Of a stretch of DNA of 60,202 bases, positions 32,949 through 42,225 are shown piece after piece (the first letter of the stretch is position 1; each line of letters begins with the position of its first letter). The stretch comes from Pseudomonadales bacterium (GTDB lineage Bacteria; Pseudomonadota; Gammaproteobacteria; Pseudomonadales; Azotimanducaceae): assembly GCA_022827245.1 (NCBI GenBank), contig JAJDTI010000171.1, positions 1-60,202 of the forward strand, written 5' to 3'. The notes under the pieces are model-generated. The model ran no database searches. It was not told the DNA's origin and saw nothing but the letters and a program-made list of their open reading frames with translations. The position numbers and the translations under genes are program-made.

Positions 32949-35003
32949 ATGATCCGAACAGCCCTTGTCTTTCCGATCCTCGCCGTGGCGGCGCATGCGG
33001 CGCAGCCGCTCGAGGTGATGGACGTCTTCGAACTGGAGTACGCGACCGACGCGCAGATTTCGCCGAACGGTGAGCAGGTGGTCTACGTGCGTCACTTCAA
33101 CGACGTGATGACCGACCGCCGCTACCAGAACCTCTGGATGGTCGATGCGGACGGATCGAACCACCGGCCGTTGAACACGGGCAAGCACACGGCGAACTCC
33201 CCCCGCTGGTCTCCGGACGGCCGCCGCCTGGCGTACCGGTCGGACGAAAGCGGCGGCACGCAGCTGCACGTACGCTGGATGGACACGGGCGATACCGCCG
33301 CGGTCACCAGTCATGCCATGCCGCCGGGCAACTTCGCATGGTCGCCGGACGGAGGCCGCATCGCGTTCACGCGCCTCGTCCCGGAGCCCCCGCTGGTCAT
33401 CGGCGAGATGCCGCCGGCGCCGGAGGGCGCCGAGTGGGCGCCGCCGCCGAAGTACACCGACATGCTGGCGTTCCGCTTCGACCAGGTCGGGGACGTGCCG
33501 CCAGGCTACATGCACCTCTTCGTCGTCGCCGCCGACGGCGGGACGCCCCGGCAGGTGACGCGGGGCGAGCGCCAGTTCGGCGCGGGGAGCTTCGCCTGGG
33601 CGCCCGAGGGCGAGTCCCTGATCGTGTCTGCCAACCTCACGGAAGGCGCCGAGATCTACGACGTGGGCAATCCGGATGTCTACGAGGTCGCGCTGGCTGA
33701 CGGTTCGCCCCATCGGCTCATCGACCGCGAGGGACCCGACGTGGCCGCTTCCGTATCGCCGGACGGGCGCCTTATCGCCTACGTGGGTTACGACGAAAGG
33801 TACCAGGGGCACCAGCAGAACGACCTGTACGTGGCGGACCGCGACGGCTCCAACGTTCGGAACCTGACCGGGGGCTATGACCGACATGTGCAGGATTCCG
33901 CGCGCCGCGGCGGGGGCGGACCGCAATGGGCGCCGGACGGCAGCGGTGTCTACGGCGTCGTGCTCGACGAGGGCAATGCGCGGCTCGTGCTGTTCGCCCT
34001 GGACGGCAGCCGCCGCGTCGCCGTGCCCGACATTGGCGCTACCGAGATGGGCTACATCAACCACAACACCCTCTGGTCGACCAGCGACGAGGGCCGCCTG
34101 GCCTACACGGTACCCGGCCCGGCCATGCCCGGCGATGTCGCCGTCGCGGACCTCGGCGGGGCCGAGCGCATGCTGACCGACCTGAACGCGGACCTCTTCG
34201 GCGAGCGGGCACTCGGCGCGGTGGAGGAGCTGCGCTGGACATCGTCCAAGGACGGCCGCCCGGTGCACGGCTGGATCATCAAGCCCCCCGGCTTCGACGC
34301 GTCGCGCAAGTACCCGCTGATCCTGGAGATGCACGGCGGTCCGTTCGCGGACTACGGCGACGTGTTCGACACCGAGAAGCAGCTCATGGCCGCCGCCGGC
34401 TACGTCGTGCTCTACACCAACCCCCGCGGCAGCATCAGCTACGGCGAGGAGTTCGGCAATCTCATCCACCACGCCTACCCGGGAGACGACTTCCACGACC
34501 TGAACTCCGCGGTGGACCACGTCGTCGGCATGGGCTTCGTCGACGAGGAACGGCTCTACGTGACTGGCGGCAGCGGCGGCGGCGTGCTGACGGCCTGGAT
34601 GATCGGGAACACCGACCGCTTCCGCGCGGCGGTGGCCTTCTACCCGGTGATCAACTGGGAGAGCTTCATTTTCACCGCGGACCTGTCCGGGCTGTTCCTC
34701 GAGTACTGGATGCCCGGACTGCCCTGGCGCCACCGGGACAACTTCGAGGCGCGCTCGCTGCTGCGCGTGTCGGAGAACGTGAAGACGCCGACGCTCATCA
34801 TGACCGGCGAGGAAGACTGGCGCACGCCGATGTCCGAGTCCGAGCAGTACTACAAGGCGCTCAAGCTGCAGGGCGTGGAGACGGTGCTCGTGCGGGTCCC
34901 GGAGGAGGCGCACGGCATCATCGCGCGGCCGAGCCACGCGATGTCGAAGATGACGACGCTGCTCGGGTGGTTCGCGAAGCACGCGCCGGCAGCGGGGGAG
35001 TGA
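32949..35003 (+). CDS. S9 family peptidase, acylaminoacyl-peptidase-like
   Basis: A 684-aa serine peptidase of the prolyl-oligopeptidase clan. Residues 1-18 are a signal peptide (LVFPILAVAAHAA). The first 400 residues hold PD40/beta-propeller strands such as NSPRWSPDGRRLAYRSDE and FAWSPDGGRIAFTR. The alpha/beta hydrolase domain follows (YPLILEMHGGPFADYG), with S542 in TGGSGGG, D623 in GEEDW and H655 in EEAHGI as the triad. It removes N-terminal residues from short peptides, by family. It lies between the DUF885 and amidohydrolase genes, with 25 and 5 bases of spacing. Confidence 0.92.
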   Translation: MIRTALVFPILAVAAHAAQPLEVMDVFELEYATDAQISPNGEQVVYVRHFNDVMTDRRYQNLWMVDADGSNHRPLNTGKHTANSPRWSPDGRRLAYRSDESGGTQLHVRWMDTGDTAAVTSHAMPPGNFAWSPDGGRIAFTRLVPEPPLVIGEMPPAPEGAEWAPPPKYTDMLAFRFDQVGDVPPGYMHLFVVAADGGTPRQVTRGERQFGAGSFAWAPEGESLIVSANLTEGAEIYDVGNPDVYEVALADGSPHRLIDREGPDVAASVSPDGRLIAYVGYDERYQGHQQNDLYVADRDGSNVRNLTGGYDRHVQDSARRGGGGPQWAPDGSGVYGVVLDEGNARLVLFALDGSRRVAVPDIGATEMGYINHNTLWSTSDEGRLAYTVPGPAMPGDVAVADLGGAERMLTDLNADLFGERALGAVEELRWTSSKDGRPVHGWIIKPPGFDASRKYPLILEMHGGPFADYGDVFDTEKQLMAAAGYVVLYTNPRGSISYGEEFGNLIHHAYPGDDFHDLNSAVDHVVGMGFVDEERLYVTGGSGGGVLTAWMIGNTDRFRAAVAFYPVINWESFIFTADLSGLFLEYWMPGLPWRHRDNFEARSLLRVSENVKTPTLIMTGEEDWRTPMSESEQYYKALKLQGVETVLVRVPEEAHGIIARPSHAMSKMTTLLGWFAKHAPAAGE

Positions 35004-35008
35004 ACGGC

Positions 35009-36445
35009 ATGCATCGACGGCGCTACCGCGTTCGGCTGGCGGCAGCCGTTGCCGCCGGCCTGGTGCTCCATGCCGGCATCGCCTGGGCCGACTCCCTCGT
35101 CCTGACCGGCGGAACGGTCATCGACGGCACCGGCAAGCCGCCGATGGTGGGTGCGACCGTCCTGGTCGAGGACAGCGAGATCGCGGCGGTCGGGCCGGAC
35201 GTCGCCGTCCCGGCGGACGCGCGCACGATCGATGTTCGGGGGAAGTACCTGATTCCCGGGCTCATGGACGCCAACCTGCACCTGATGATCAACATCCGGC
35301 TCGAGACGCTCATCAAGTTCGAGGACCGTTACGACGAGATCGTGCTGGAAGCCGCCCAGATCGCCCTGAAGACGGGACAGACGACGGTGTTCGACACCTG
35401 GGGGCCGCTGGCCGCGCTCAAGACGGCCCGGAATGCCATCAACGCGGGCGAGGCGCCGGGCAGCCGCATCTATCTCGCGGGGAACATCATCGGCTTCGGT
35501 GGCCCGCTCTCGCCCGACTTCCTGGGTGCCGCCGCCCCCTTCCTGACCAAGACGTTCGTCAAGCGCATCAACGAGACGTGGGAGCAGGGCACCGGCCGCG
35601 ACCTCATGTGGATGACGCCCGAAGACGTCCGTGCGACGGTCGCCGAGTACGCGGGCAAGGGGATGGACTTCCTCAAGTACGGCGCGAGCGGCCACACCGA
35701 CATGCACTTCATCCAGTTCTCCCCACGGGTGCAGCGCGCCATCGTGGAGGAAGGACACAAGGCCGGCATGACCGTGCAGGTGCACACCACTTCGGTCGAG
35801 AGCCTCGACATGGCCATCGATGCCGGGGTCGATATCGTCACCCACGGCGACATCTCCGGACCGCAGGTACCCATACCGGACGAGACGCTCAAGAAGCTCG
35901 TCGACCGGGGCATCCCGGTGTCCGTCCTGCCGATCACGCAGCGGCGCATCGACGCGTACGCGGAGATCCACCCGCGGGTCCCCGGCGCGATCCTGGCCCC
36001 GTACATGAAGGTCGGCCGCGAGAACCAGAAGGCGATGATCGAACACGGAGTGACCATGCTGCTCTCGACGGACGCGGGCGTCGAGAACCCGGTGGTCGCC
36101 GCCGAGTCCGAGGGCCCGCACGCGGATCCCCGAACGAAGCTCGGCGAAGGGCACTTCAACGCCCTCGCCGGGCTCGAGGAGCTGGGCATGGCGCCGCAGG
36201 AAATCCTGCGGTCCGCCACCAGCCACATCGCCACCGCCTATCGGGTGGACGACCGGTTGGGAACGCTCGAGCCCGGCAAGGTCGCGGACATCGTGGTGCT
36301 CGGCAAGGACCCCTTGCAGAGCGCGGCCCACTACCGGGAGATCGAGATGGTCGTCAAGGACGGCGCGGTCGTGAACCTCGATGCGCTGCCCGTCGCGCCG
36401 CTGATCAGTTCGATTGCGGCGCCGGAAACCGCGCCCGAAGAATAG
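35009..36445 (+). CDS. Exported amidohydrolase with altered HxH metal motif
   Basis: A 478-aa protein of the imidazolonepropionase-like amidohydrolases. A signal peptide (RLAAAVAAGLVLHAGIAWAD) is present. The usual D-x-H-x-H is here DANLHLM, so the first metal-binding His is Asn (N89) while H91 remains. The other ligands look intact: Lys in DFLKYGASG, His in VQVHTTS and VTHGDIS, and Asp in LLSTDAG. It may use one metal or represent a distinct subfamily. The ATG at 35009 is preferred because GGGGGAG lies 8 bases upstream; a GTG at 35000 overlaps the S9 stop and is possible. It is probably co-transcribed with the S9 gene. Confidence 0.85.
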   Translation: MHRRRYRVRLAAAVAAGLVLHAGIAWADSLVLTGGTVIDGTGKPPMVGATVLVEDSEIAAVGPDVAVPADARTIDVRGKYLIPGLMDANLHLMINIRLETLIKFEDRYDEIVLEAAQIALKTGQTTVFDTWGPLAALKTARNAINAGEAPGSRIYLAGNIIGFGGPLSPDFLGAAAPFLTKTFVKRINETWEQGTGRDLMWMTPEDVRATVAEYAGKGMDFLKYGASGHTDMHFIQFSPRVQRAIVEEGHKAGMTVQVHTTSVESLDMAIDAGVDIVTHGDISGPQVPIPDETLKKLVDRGIPVSVLPITQRRIDAYAEIHPRVPGAILAPYMKVGRENQKAMIEHGVTMLLSTDAGVENPVVAAESEGPHADPRTKLGEGHFNALAGLEELGMAPQEILRSATSHIATAYRVDDRLGTLEPGKVADIVVLGKDPLQSAAHYREIEMVVKDGAVVNLDALPVAPLISSIAAPETAPEE

Positions 36446-36490
36446 GCTTGTCGAGACAGGGTTCCTGTCAGCCGCGCGCCTTGCCTGTTG

Positions 36491-36743
36491 GTGCGCCTCT
36501 GGGACATGCGCAACAAGGCGGTGAGCACTTATTCCGGGGGAACTCTGCGGCGCTTCGGCATTGCGCGGCCCTGATTGGCGATCCGAGCCTGATCATCGTC
36601 GACGAGCCGACGGCGGGCCTCGACCCCGACGAGAGGAGACCGTCATCGAGCTGACCGTGGACGAAAGGCCGGCGGCGGTGATCGTCGATCCGTACCATAA
36701 CTTCATCGAGCGCAATCTCGACGACAACGTGAAGAGGCTCTAG
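36491..36743 (+). pseudogene. Remnant of an ABC transporter: ATPase core fused to the tail of an M1-type permease
   Basis: Three reading frames carry pieces in order. Frame A (36491-36574) has MRNKAVSTYSGGTLRRFGIA, an ABC signature (YSGGxxRR). Frame B (36568-36635) has ALIGDPSLIIVDEPTAGLD, the Walker B region; it is offset by one base from frame A. Frame C (36636-36743) ends ERPAAVIVDPYHNFIERNLD then DNVKRL-stop, resembling the end of ABC permeases fused to M1 aminopeptidases (VGIDPYxxxIDR-DDNV type). It is therefore a decayed operon with a large internal deletion. The stop lies 3 bases before the CocE gene. Confidence 0.65.
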
Positions 36744-36746
36744 CGA

Positions 36747-38690
36747 ATGCGAACGCTCATCCGGTCCCTGTTGCTGTGCGCGGCGGTCCTGGCGGTTTCT
36801 GCCTGTTCCCAGGACCAGGAGGCCGAGGCGCCGGCCGCGGAGAGTCCCGCGCCCGAGCCGGAGACCGTCCCGTTCGAGAAGGGCCCCTACGAAGTCAGGG
36901 TCGAGCGCAGCCACTTCGTGCCGATGCGCGATGGCGTGCGGCTCTCCACCGACCTCTATTTCCCGGTCGGATTCGAGGGCAAGCTGCCGGTCATTCTCGA
37001 ACGGACGCCGTACGACAAGGGCAGCAAGCGCAATGCCGACCCGGACGCGCCGATCTCCGCGGCGAACCAGGCCTACTACTACGCGAGCCACGGCTACGTG
37101 TTCGCCGTCCAGGACAGGCGCGGAAAGTTCGAGTCGGAAGGGGACTACGTCGTATTGAACGGCGACGTCGAGGACGCCGCCGACACGCTCGACTGGTTCG
37201 GCGAACAGCCCTGGTTCAGCGGCAGGAGCAGCATGATCGGCTGCTCGATTCCGGGCGCCAACCAGATCAAGGCGGCCCAGACGCTGCATCCCGCGCTGAC
37301 CTCCATCGTCCCGCAGTCCGCCGCCACCGGTCACGGCACCGCGGGCGGCACCATGGCCAAGCTCTGGAAGCGGGGCGGAGCCACCAACCTGACGATGGCG
37401 CTCTGGGCGCACTTTTCGGGCACGAACCTGTTCTACCGCCCGTCGCGCCGGCTCTCGCGGGAGGAGTTCCTGCGGGTGGCGGGCTTCTACGACCCGGCCC
37501 CGAGTTTCGAGGTCGACCTGCTGTCGATGGCGGAAAGCCCGGAGCTGTTCAACAAGTACTTCGTCGACGCCATGCTGGTGCTGCCTTCGATCGACATCGC
37601 CAAACATCTCAATTCGCCCCCGTCGGACTGGGAAGACCTCACCAGGGAACCCATGGACCCCTGGTGGGACGGCGGCGATTACCTGGAGGACGACACCCGG
37701 GTCGACGCGGCGGCCCTGCACGTCAACTCGTGGCACGACTATGGCGTGAACGAGACTTTCCTGCAGTTCCGGCACTTCAGCGACAAGGCCGAGAGCCAGT
37801 ACGCGCGCGACAACCAGTTCGTGATCGTCTCGCCGCTCGCGCACTGCAACATTGAGTCCGTTTCGTCACGGACGGTCTCCGGCCAGAGGGACATGGGCGA
37901 TGCGCGCAAGGACATCTGGGGGACCTACCTCCGGTGGTGGGACTACACCCTGAAGGGCGTGGACAACGGCTTCGACCGGGAACCGAGGATCCAGTACTAC
38001 CTTCCCGGCCGGAACGAGTGGAAGTCCTCGGACGTCTGGCCCATCGAAGGCACCGCCCCGACCCGCTTCTTCCTCACCAGCAGTGGCGAGGCGGGCAGCA
38101 GCATGGCTTCCGGGAGAGTCGTCCTTTCGGAGCCGGACGAAGCCGGATCCGACACCTATGTCTACGATCCGGCCGACCCGATCCTGGAGCCGGTACGCGC
38201 GGTCCACAGCGGCAGCTTCGATCTCTCGGACCTGCAGGAACGGCCGGACGTCCTCGTGTACACGAGCGAACCGCTCGCGGAAGGCATCGAGATCACCGGC
38301 AAGATGCGCGCGACGATCTACGTATCCACGGACGTGCCGGACACGGACCTGTCCGTGAAGCTCTACGACGTCTACCCGGACGGCCGCGCGTTCGCGCTGC
38401 AGGAAGGCTACCTTCGGCTACGCTATCGCGAGGGCTATGACAGGATGGTCCTGATGGAACCGGGCGTGGTCTACCCGATCGAGATCGACATGCTTGTCTA
38501 CGCCAACTACTTCCAGCCCGGCCACCGCATCCGCGTTGACATCACGAGTTCGAATCTCCCGACCTACGACCGCAACATGAACACCGGGGGCGACACGGTG
38601 CGCGAGTCGGAGGGACGCAGGGCCACGATCACCGTCCATCACGGTGGGGAGTCTCCATCCCATATCGAGTTGCCCGTCATTCCCACATAG
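36747..38690 (+). CDS. CocE/NonD family hydrolase, lipoprotein (1)
   Basis: A 647-aa X-Pro-dipeptidyl-peptidase/cocaine-esterase-type hydrolase. The N-terminus RSLLLCAAVLAVSACS has a lipobox, and a Pro/Glu-rich linker follows to about residue 45. The catalytic domain starts HFVPMRDGVRLSTDLYFP. Members carry a nucleophile in a G-x-S-x-x-G turn, and here it is GCSIPGANQ. The C-terminal jelly-roll domain (from about 430) contains GKMRATIYVSTDVPDTDLSVKL (read in two parts). It cleaves esters or Xaa-Pro amides. Its start follows the ABC remnant by three bases, with GAGG upstream. A second, exported copy is at 51.7 kb. Confidence 0.9.
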   Translation: MRTLIRSLLLCAAVLAVSACSQDQEAEAPAAESPAPEPETVPFEKGPYEVRVERSHFVPMRDGVRLSTDLYFPVGFEGKLPVILERTPYDKGSKRNADPDAPISAANQAYYYASHGYVFAVQDRRGKFESEGDYVVLNGDVEDAADTLDWFGEQPWFSGRSSMIGCSIPGANQIKAAQTLHPALTSIVPQSAATGHGTAGGTMAKLWKRGGATNLTMALWAHFSGTNLFYRPSRRLSREEFLRVAGFYDPAPSFEVDLLSMAESPELFNKYFVDAMLVLPSIDIAKHLNSPPSDWEDLTREPMDPWWDGGDYLEDDTRVDAAALHVNSWHDYGVNETFLQFRHFSDKAESQYARDNQFVIVSPLAHCNIESVSSRTVSGQRDMGDARKDIWGTYLRWWDYTLKGVDNGFDREPRIQYYLPGRNEWKSSDVWPIEGTAPTRFFLTSSGEAGSSMASGRVVLSEPDEAGSDTYVYDPADPILEPVRAVHSGSFDLSDLQERPDVLVYTSEPLAEGIEITGKMRATIYVSTDVPDTDLSVKLYDVYPDGRAFALQEGYLRLRYREGYDRMVLMEPGVVYPIEIDMLVYANYFQPGHRIRVDITSSNLPTYDRNMNTGGDTVRESEGRRATITVHHGGESPSHIELPVIPT

Positions 38691-38707
38691 CCAAGGGCCT
38701 GCGCGCC

Positions 38708-39703
38708 TCAGGGCTCCCAATGCCCGAACACGTACCGCAGGCCCCGCGACCATGCGCCGGGGCCGACCGACATGTGGGTCTCGTCCGGCAGGTTGTGCAC
38801 ATCGATCTTCAGGCTGGGGTAGTTCCGCGACTTCAGCTTCGCGACGAACTCGGGCGTGATCGACGCCATGCGGGGCCAGCCGTATTTCCCGTACGCGTCG
38901 TGGATCGCCTGTACGTCGGGCGCCGCCATGCCCGGGGGAGGCTGGTCCAGCCAGGCCGCCACCTGTGACTTGAGCAGATCGACCACCTCGAGTCCGCCGG
39001 CCGTCACGAACACGGTGGCGTCGATGTCGCGCCTTCGCGCGGCGGTGGCCTCTTCCCACTGCCACACTTCCTCCTGGTTCCACCAGATGGCAGGGCTGAT
39101 GGCGACGTAGCGCTGGAAGCTCTCGGGTTCGGTCAGCAGCGTCCAGGCGACAAACAGGCCGCCGAGCGATGCGCCGCCGATGGTGGCGTCGTTGGGGTCC
39201 ACCGGGTAGGCGGCTTCGATGGCGGGCATGAGTTCCTCGCGCAGGAACTCCAGGAACGCCGGCCCGCCCCCGGGCGTCACCGGTTCCGCGCCGGCCGCGG
39301 ACTGGCGCGTCAGTTCCTCGAGTTCCCCGCCCCTGTTCGGCGAGAGGTCGCGGTAGCGCTTGCTCATGGTCCCGGCGAAGCCCTGGTCCACCGCGTAGCC
39401 GACGCCGACGACGAACGCGGCCGGGATCTCGCCGGTGAAGGCAAGCAGGCGCGCCGTCTCCATGACCATGCCGAAAGCGCCGTTCGCGTCCAGGACGTAG
39501 ATGACGGGGTAGGTTCTCCCGGGCTCGACGAACGCGGGCGCCGCCACGAAGATCCGGAACTTCTCGTCGACGACGGCGGAGCGGAAGTCCGCGAACTCGG
39601 CGTTGTGGAGCCCGGTCATCGGCGTCATCGGGCCGAGCCTGTCCGTCGCCAGGGACGTGGCGGCCATGCCGCCGAGAACGAACGCCGCGACCATCCGCTT
39701 CAT
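38708..39703 (-). CDS. Secreted alpha/beta hydrolase, putative esterase (2)
   Basis: A 331-aa esterase-D/enterochelin-esterase-type hydrolase. A signal peptide (MVAAFVLGGMAATSLAT) follows the ATG at 39703. FRIFVAAPAFVEPGRTYPVIYVLD starts the core (about 44-67), the nucleophile is in IGGASLGGLFVAW, and the His is in DETHMSVGP. The nucleophile elbow is GASLGG. It converges on the CocE gene (17 bases between stops) and is divergent from an S9 peptidase gene 154 bases away. The substrate is unknown; the neighbourhood suggests acylated peptides. Confidence 0.85.
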   Translation of the reverse strand: MKRMVAAFVLGGMAATSLATDRLGPMTPMTGLHNAEFADFRSAVVDEKFRIFVAAPAFVEPGRTYPVIYVLDANGAFGMVMETARLLAFTGEIPAAFVVGVGYAVDQGFAGTMSKRYRDLSPNRGGELEELTRQSAAGAEPVTPGGGPAFLEFLREELMPAIEAAYPVDPNDATIGGASLGGLFVAWTLLTEPESFQRYVAISPAIWWNQEEVWQWEEATAARRRDIDATVFVTAGGLEVVDLLKSQVAAWLDQPPPGMAAPDVQAIHDAYGKYGWPRMASITPEFVAKLKSRNYPSLKIDVHNLPDETHMSVGPGAWSRGLRYVFGHWEP

Positions 39704-39719
39704 ATCGAACCTCGTACCG

Positions 39720-39747
39720 TTGACAGGGTCGCGCCGCAAGGTACAAC
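39720..39747 (+). promoter_or_regulatory. Probable sigma-70 promoter for the S9 gene at 39858
   Basis: TTGACA at 39720-39725 is an exact -35 match and TACAAC at 39742-39747 a fair -10 box, 16 bases apart. It points towards the S9 peptidase gene, giving a leader of about 100 bases. Confidence 0.5.
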
Positions 39748-39857
39748 GCCGCGGGTGACACGCCAAGCGCGCGGCCGGCTTGAGGTATGGACGACGGGTA
39801 TGCGTCCATTGGCCTGACCACCGGCGCCGGCCGATGGAACGACCTGGAGCCGAGACC

Positions 39858-42179
39858 ATGAACCGAAGCGGGAGAGTGCGGGCGGCGATCGTCTTCGCGT
39901 TGACAGCCGCGTTGGCATCAATGACGGTTGCGCCGCTTGCGGTGGCCGATGACGACCGGCAGGCGGTGTTCGAGCGCTATCTCGAGTTCGCGACGCTCGT
40001 GAAAGGCGCCTCCATCGAGCCCAACTGGCTCGCCGACGGCTCGAGCTTCTGGTTCGCCGAGGGCGGGCCGGCCAACCGGGTGATCTGGCGCGTGGATCCG
40101 GCCGCCGACACCGTGGAGCCGCTGTTCGACGTCCCGCGACTGCGTGCCGCCATCGCCGCGGCGATCGGCCACGAGCCGCCCTATGCCGGCGTCCCGTTCG
40201 AGACCTTCCAGTTGTCCCCCGACGGCGCCACGGCGAGCTTCGCCCTGGAAGGCGCGCGGTTCAGCCTCGACATGGAGGCATACATGGTCGAGCCTCAACC
40301 CGCGCCGGCCGCCACGCCGGCCGCCACCGTGCGGCCGGGCACCTTCCCGCGCCGCGGCTACTTCAGTCTGCCCACGCCGTCGCCCGAGGTGCCCTCCCCG
40401 GACGGCAAGTGGTACGCGACGCTGATCGACGAGAACGTGGCCCTGCGCTCGGCGGCGGACGGCGGCATCCATGCGCTCACCGCCGACGGTACGTTCGACG
40501 ACGCCTGGGACGTGGAGAGCACGCGCCTCACCCTCGGCGCGGGCATCTCCATCGTCTACGTGCCGTTCACCCCCTGGTCTCCGGACAGCCTCAAGCTCTG
40601 GGCGACCCTGACCGACCGGTCGAAGCTGCCGCGCAAGGGGGAACTGCACTACATGGACACCCTCGAGCGCATCGTCCCGCGGCCGTTCGCCGTCGCCGGG
40701 GGTCATCTCGATCACGTGCGGCCCCACATCCTCCACATCCTGTCGGGCGAGCGGGTCGCCGTCGACGTGGACACGGAGGACTGCTACTTCAACCTGCTCG
40801 GATGGCTGCCGGACTCGTCGGAAGCGCTGTTCGCGCGCTTCTCCCGGGATTTCAAGTCCGTGGACGTCATGGCCGCAAACGCCCGGGACGGGTCGGTGCG
40901 CACCCTGTTCACCGAGACGGCGGATACGTTCGTCAAGATCCAGCACGATGTCGTCTCCTTCGGCAATACCGGCTTCACGGCCCTGCCGGACGGGAGCGGC
41001 TTCCTGTGGGAGTCGACCCGGGACGGCTGGAATCACCTCTACCTGTATCGCAACGACGGGCGTCTCGAACGCCAGTTGACGCGGGGCGACTACCCGGTGC
41101 TCGAGGTGCAGGAAGTCGACCAGGAGAACGGCTGGGTGTACTTCACGGCCCATGGCGAGCGCCCCCGCGTGTACGACACCCACCTGTACCGGGTGCCGCT
41201 CGGCGGCGGCGGCGTGCAGCGGCTGACCGAGGGGGAAGGCCAGCATGCCGTGCGGTTCTCCCCGTCCCTCGCCTGGTTCCTCGACACCCACTCGAGTCCC
41301 GGCCGGGCGCCGCGCGTCGATCTGCGCTCCGCCGACGGCGCCCTGATCCGCACCCTGGCTGAAGCCGACATCGGCGCGCTGGAATCGCTGGGCTGGACGC
41401 CGACGGTGGAGTTCAGCGTCAAGGCCGCCGACGGCGAGACCGATCTCTGGGGCGTGATGCACAGGCCATACGACTTCGACCCCGACAGGACGTACCCGGT
41501 GCTCGAGTACCTCTACGCCGGCCCCCAGATCGTCGCGACCGACCGGACGTTCTCTCTCGGCCTGTCGAAAACGCAGAACCTGCCGCGGGCCATGGCGCAG
41601 CTCGGCTACGTCGTCGTCACCCTGGACGGGAGGGGCACGCCGGAGCGCTCGAAGGCGTACCAGGACGTCATCTACCGGAGCTGGGGCAAGAACGAGATCG
41701 CGGACCATGCCGCCGCCATCCGTCAGCTCGGCGAACGGCACGCCTTCATGGACCTCGACCGCGTCGGCATCTGGGGCCACTCCTGGGGCGGCTACTACGC
41801 CTTCGCGGCGCTGGCCCAGGCGCCGGACCTGTACCGGGCCGCGGTCTCCAGCGCACCGGGCTTCAACCCTTACGCGTCGCTCTTGTACGAGCCCTACCTC
41901 GACCTGCCGGAGCGGGCCAAGGGCGCCTACGAGTTCGCATCCCCGTACCGCCTGGCGCCGCAGGTCAAGGGCCGGCTGATGCTGGTGGGCGGCCTGGCGG
42001 ATTTCGCGACGTTTCCCGAGTTCATGCGGATGAGCCGGGCGCTGATCGATGCCGGCATCGACCACGACCAGGTCGTGCTTCCCGAGGAGGGGCACGGCTA
42101 TACCGGCGCGGGGGAGGCTTACTTCATTCGCAAGCTCGCCGGCTTCTTCGAAAGCAACGTGATGGAGTCCGGGCGGTAG
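39858..42179 (+). CDS. S9B dipeptidyl-peptidase IV-like serine peptidase
   Basis: A 773-aa DPP IV-type enzyme that releases N-terminal dipeptides (often Xaa-Pro) in the periplasm. The signal peptide is RAAIVFALTAALASMTVAPLAVAD (read within residues 8-31). The beta-propeller domain fills residues 40-520, with WESTRDGWNHLYLYRNDG as its clearest family block. The hydrolase domain has YPVLEYLYAGPQ, then S642 in WGHSWGGYY, D715 in GGLADF and H746 in EEGHGY. The Ser context GHSWGG differs from the common GWSYGG. A promoter-like pair of boxes lies at 39720-39747. Confidence 0.93.
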   Translation: MNRSGRVRAAIVFALTAALASMTVAPLAVADDDRQAVFERYLEFATLVKGASIEPNWLADGSSFWFAEGGPANRVIWRVDPAADTVEPLFDVPRLRAAIAAAIGHEPPYAGVPFETFQLSPDGATASFALEGARFSLDMEAYMVEPQPAPAATPAATVRPGTFPRRGYFSLPTPSPEVPSPDGKWYATLIDENVALRSAADGGIHALTADGTFDDAWDVESTRLTLGAGISIVYVPFTPWSPDSLKLWATLTDRSKLPRKGELHYMDTLERIVPRPFAVAGGHLDHVRPHILHILSGERVAVDVDTEDCYFNLLGWLPDSSEALFARFSRDFKSVDVMAANARDGSVRTLFTETADTFVKIQHDVVSFGNTGFTALPDGSGFLWESTRDGWNHLYLYRNDGRLERQLTRGDYPVLEVQEVDQENGWVYFTAHGERPRVYDTHLYRVPLGGGGVQRLTEGEGQHAVRFSPSLAWFLDTHSSPGRAPRVDLRSADGALIRTLAEADIGALESLGWTPTVEFSVKAADGETDLWGVMHRPYDFDPDRTYPVLEYLYAGPQIVATDRTFSLGLSKTQNLPRAMAQLGYVVVTLDGRGTPERSKAYQDVIYRSWGKNEIADHAAAIRQLGERHAFMDLDRVGIWGHSWGGYYAFAALAQAPDLYRAAVSSAPGFNPYASLLYEPYLDLPERAKGAYEFASPYRLAPQVKGRLMLVGGLADFATFPEFMRMSRALIDAGIDHDQVVLPEEGHGYTGAGEAYFIRKLAGFFESNVMESGR

Positions 42180-42225
42180 TTCCTGCGTCTCCATGAGAGA
42201 TCGTGTTGGCCATTGAGGTATACGC

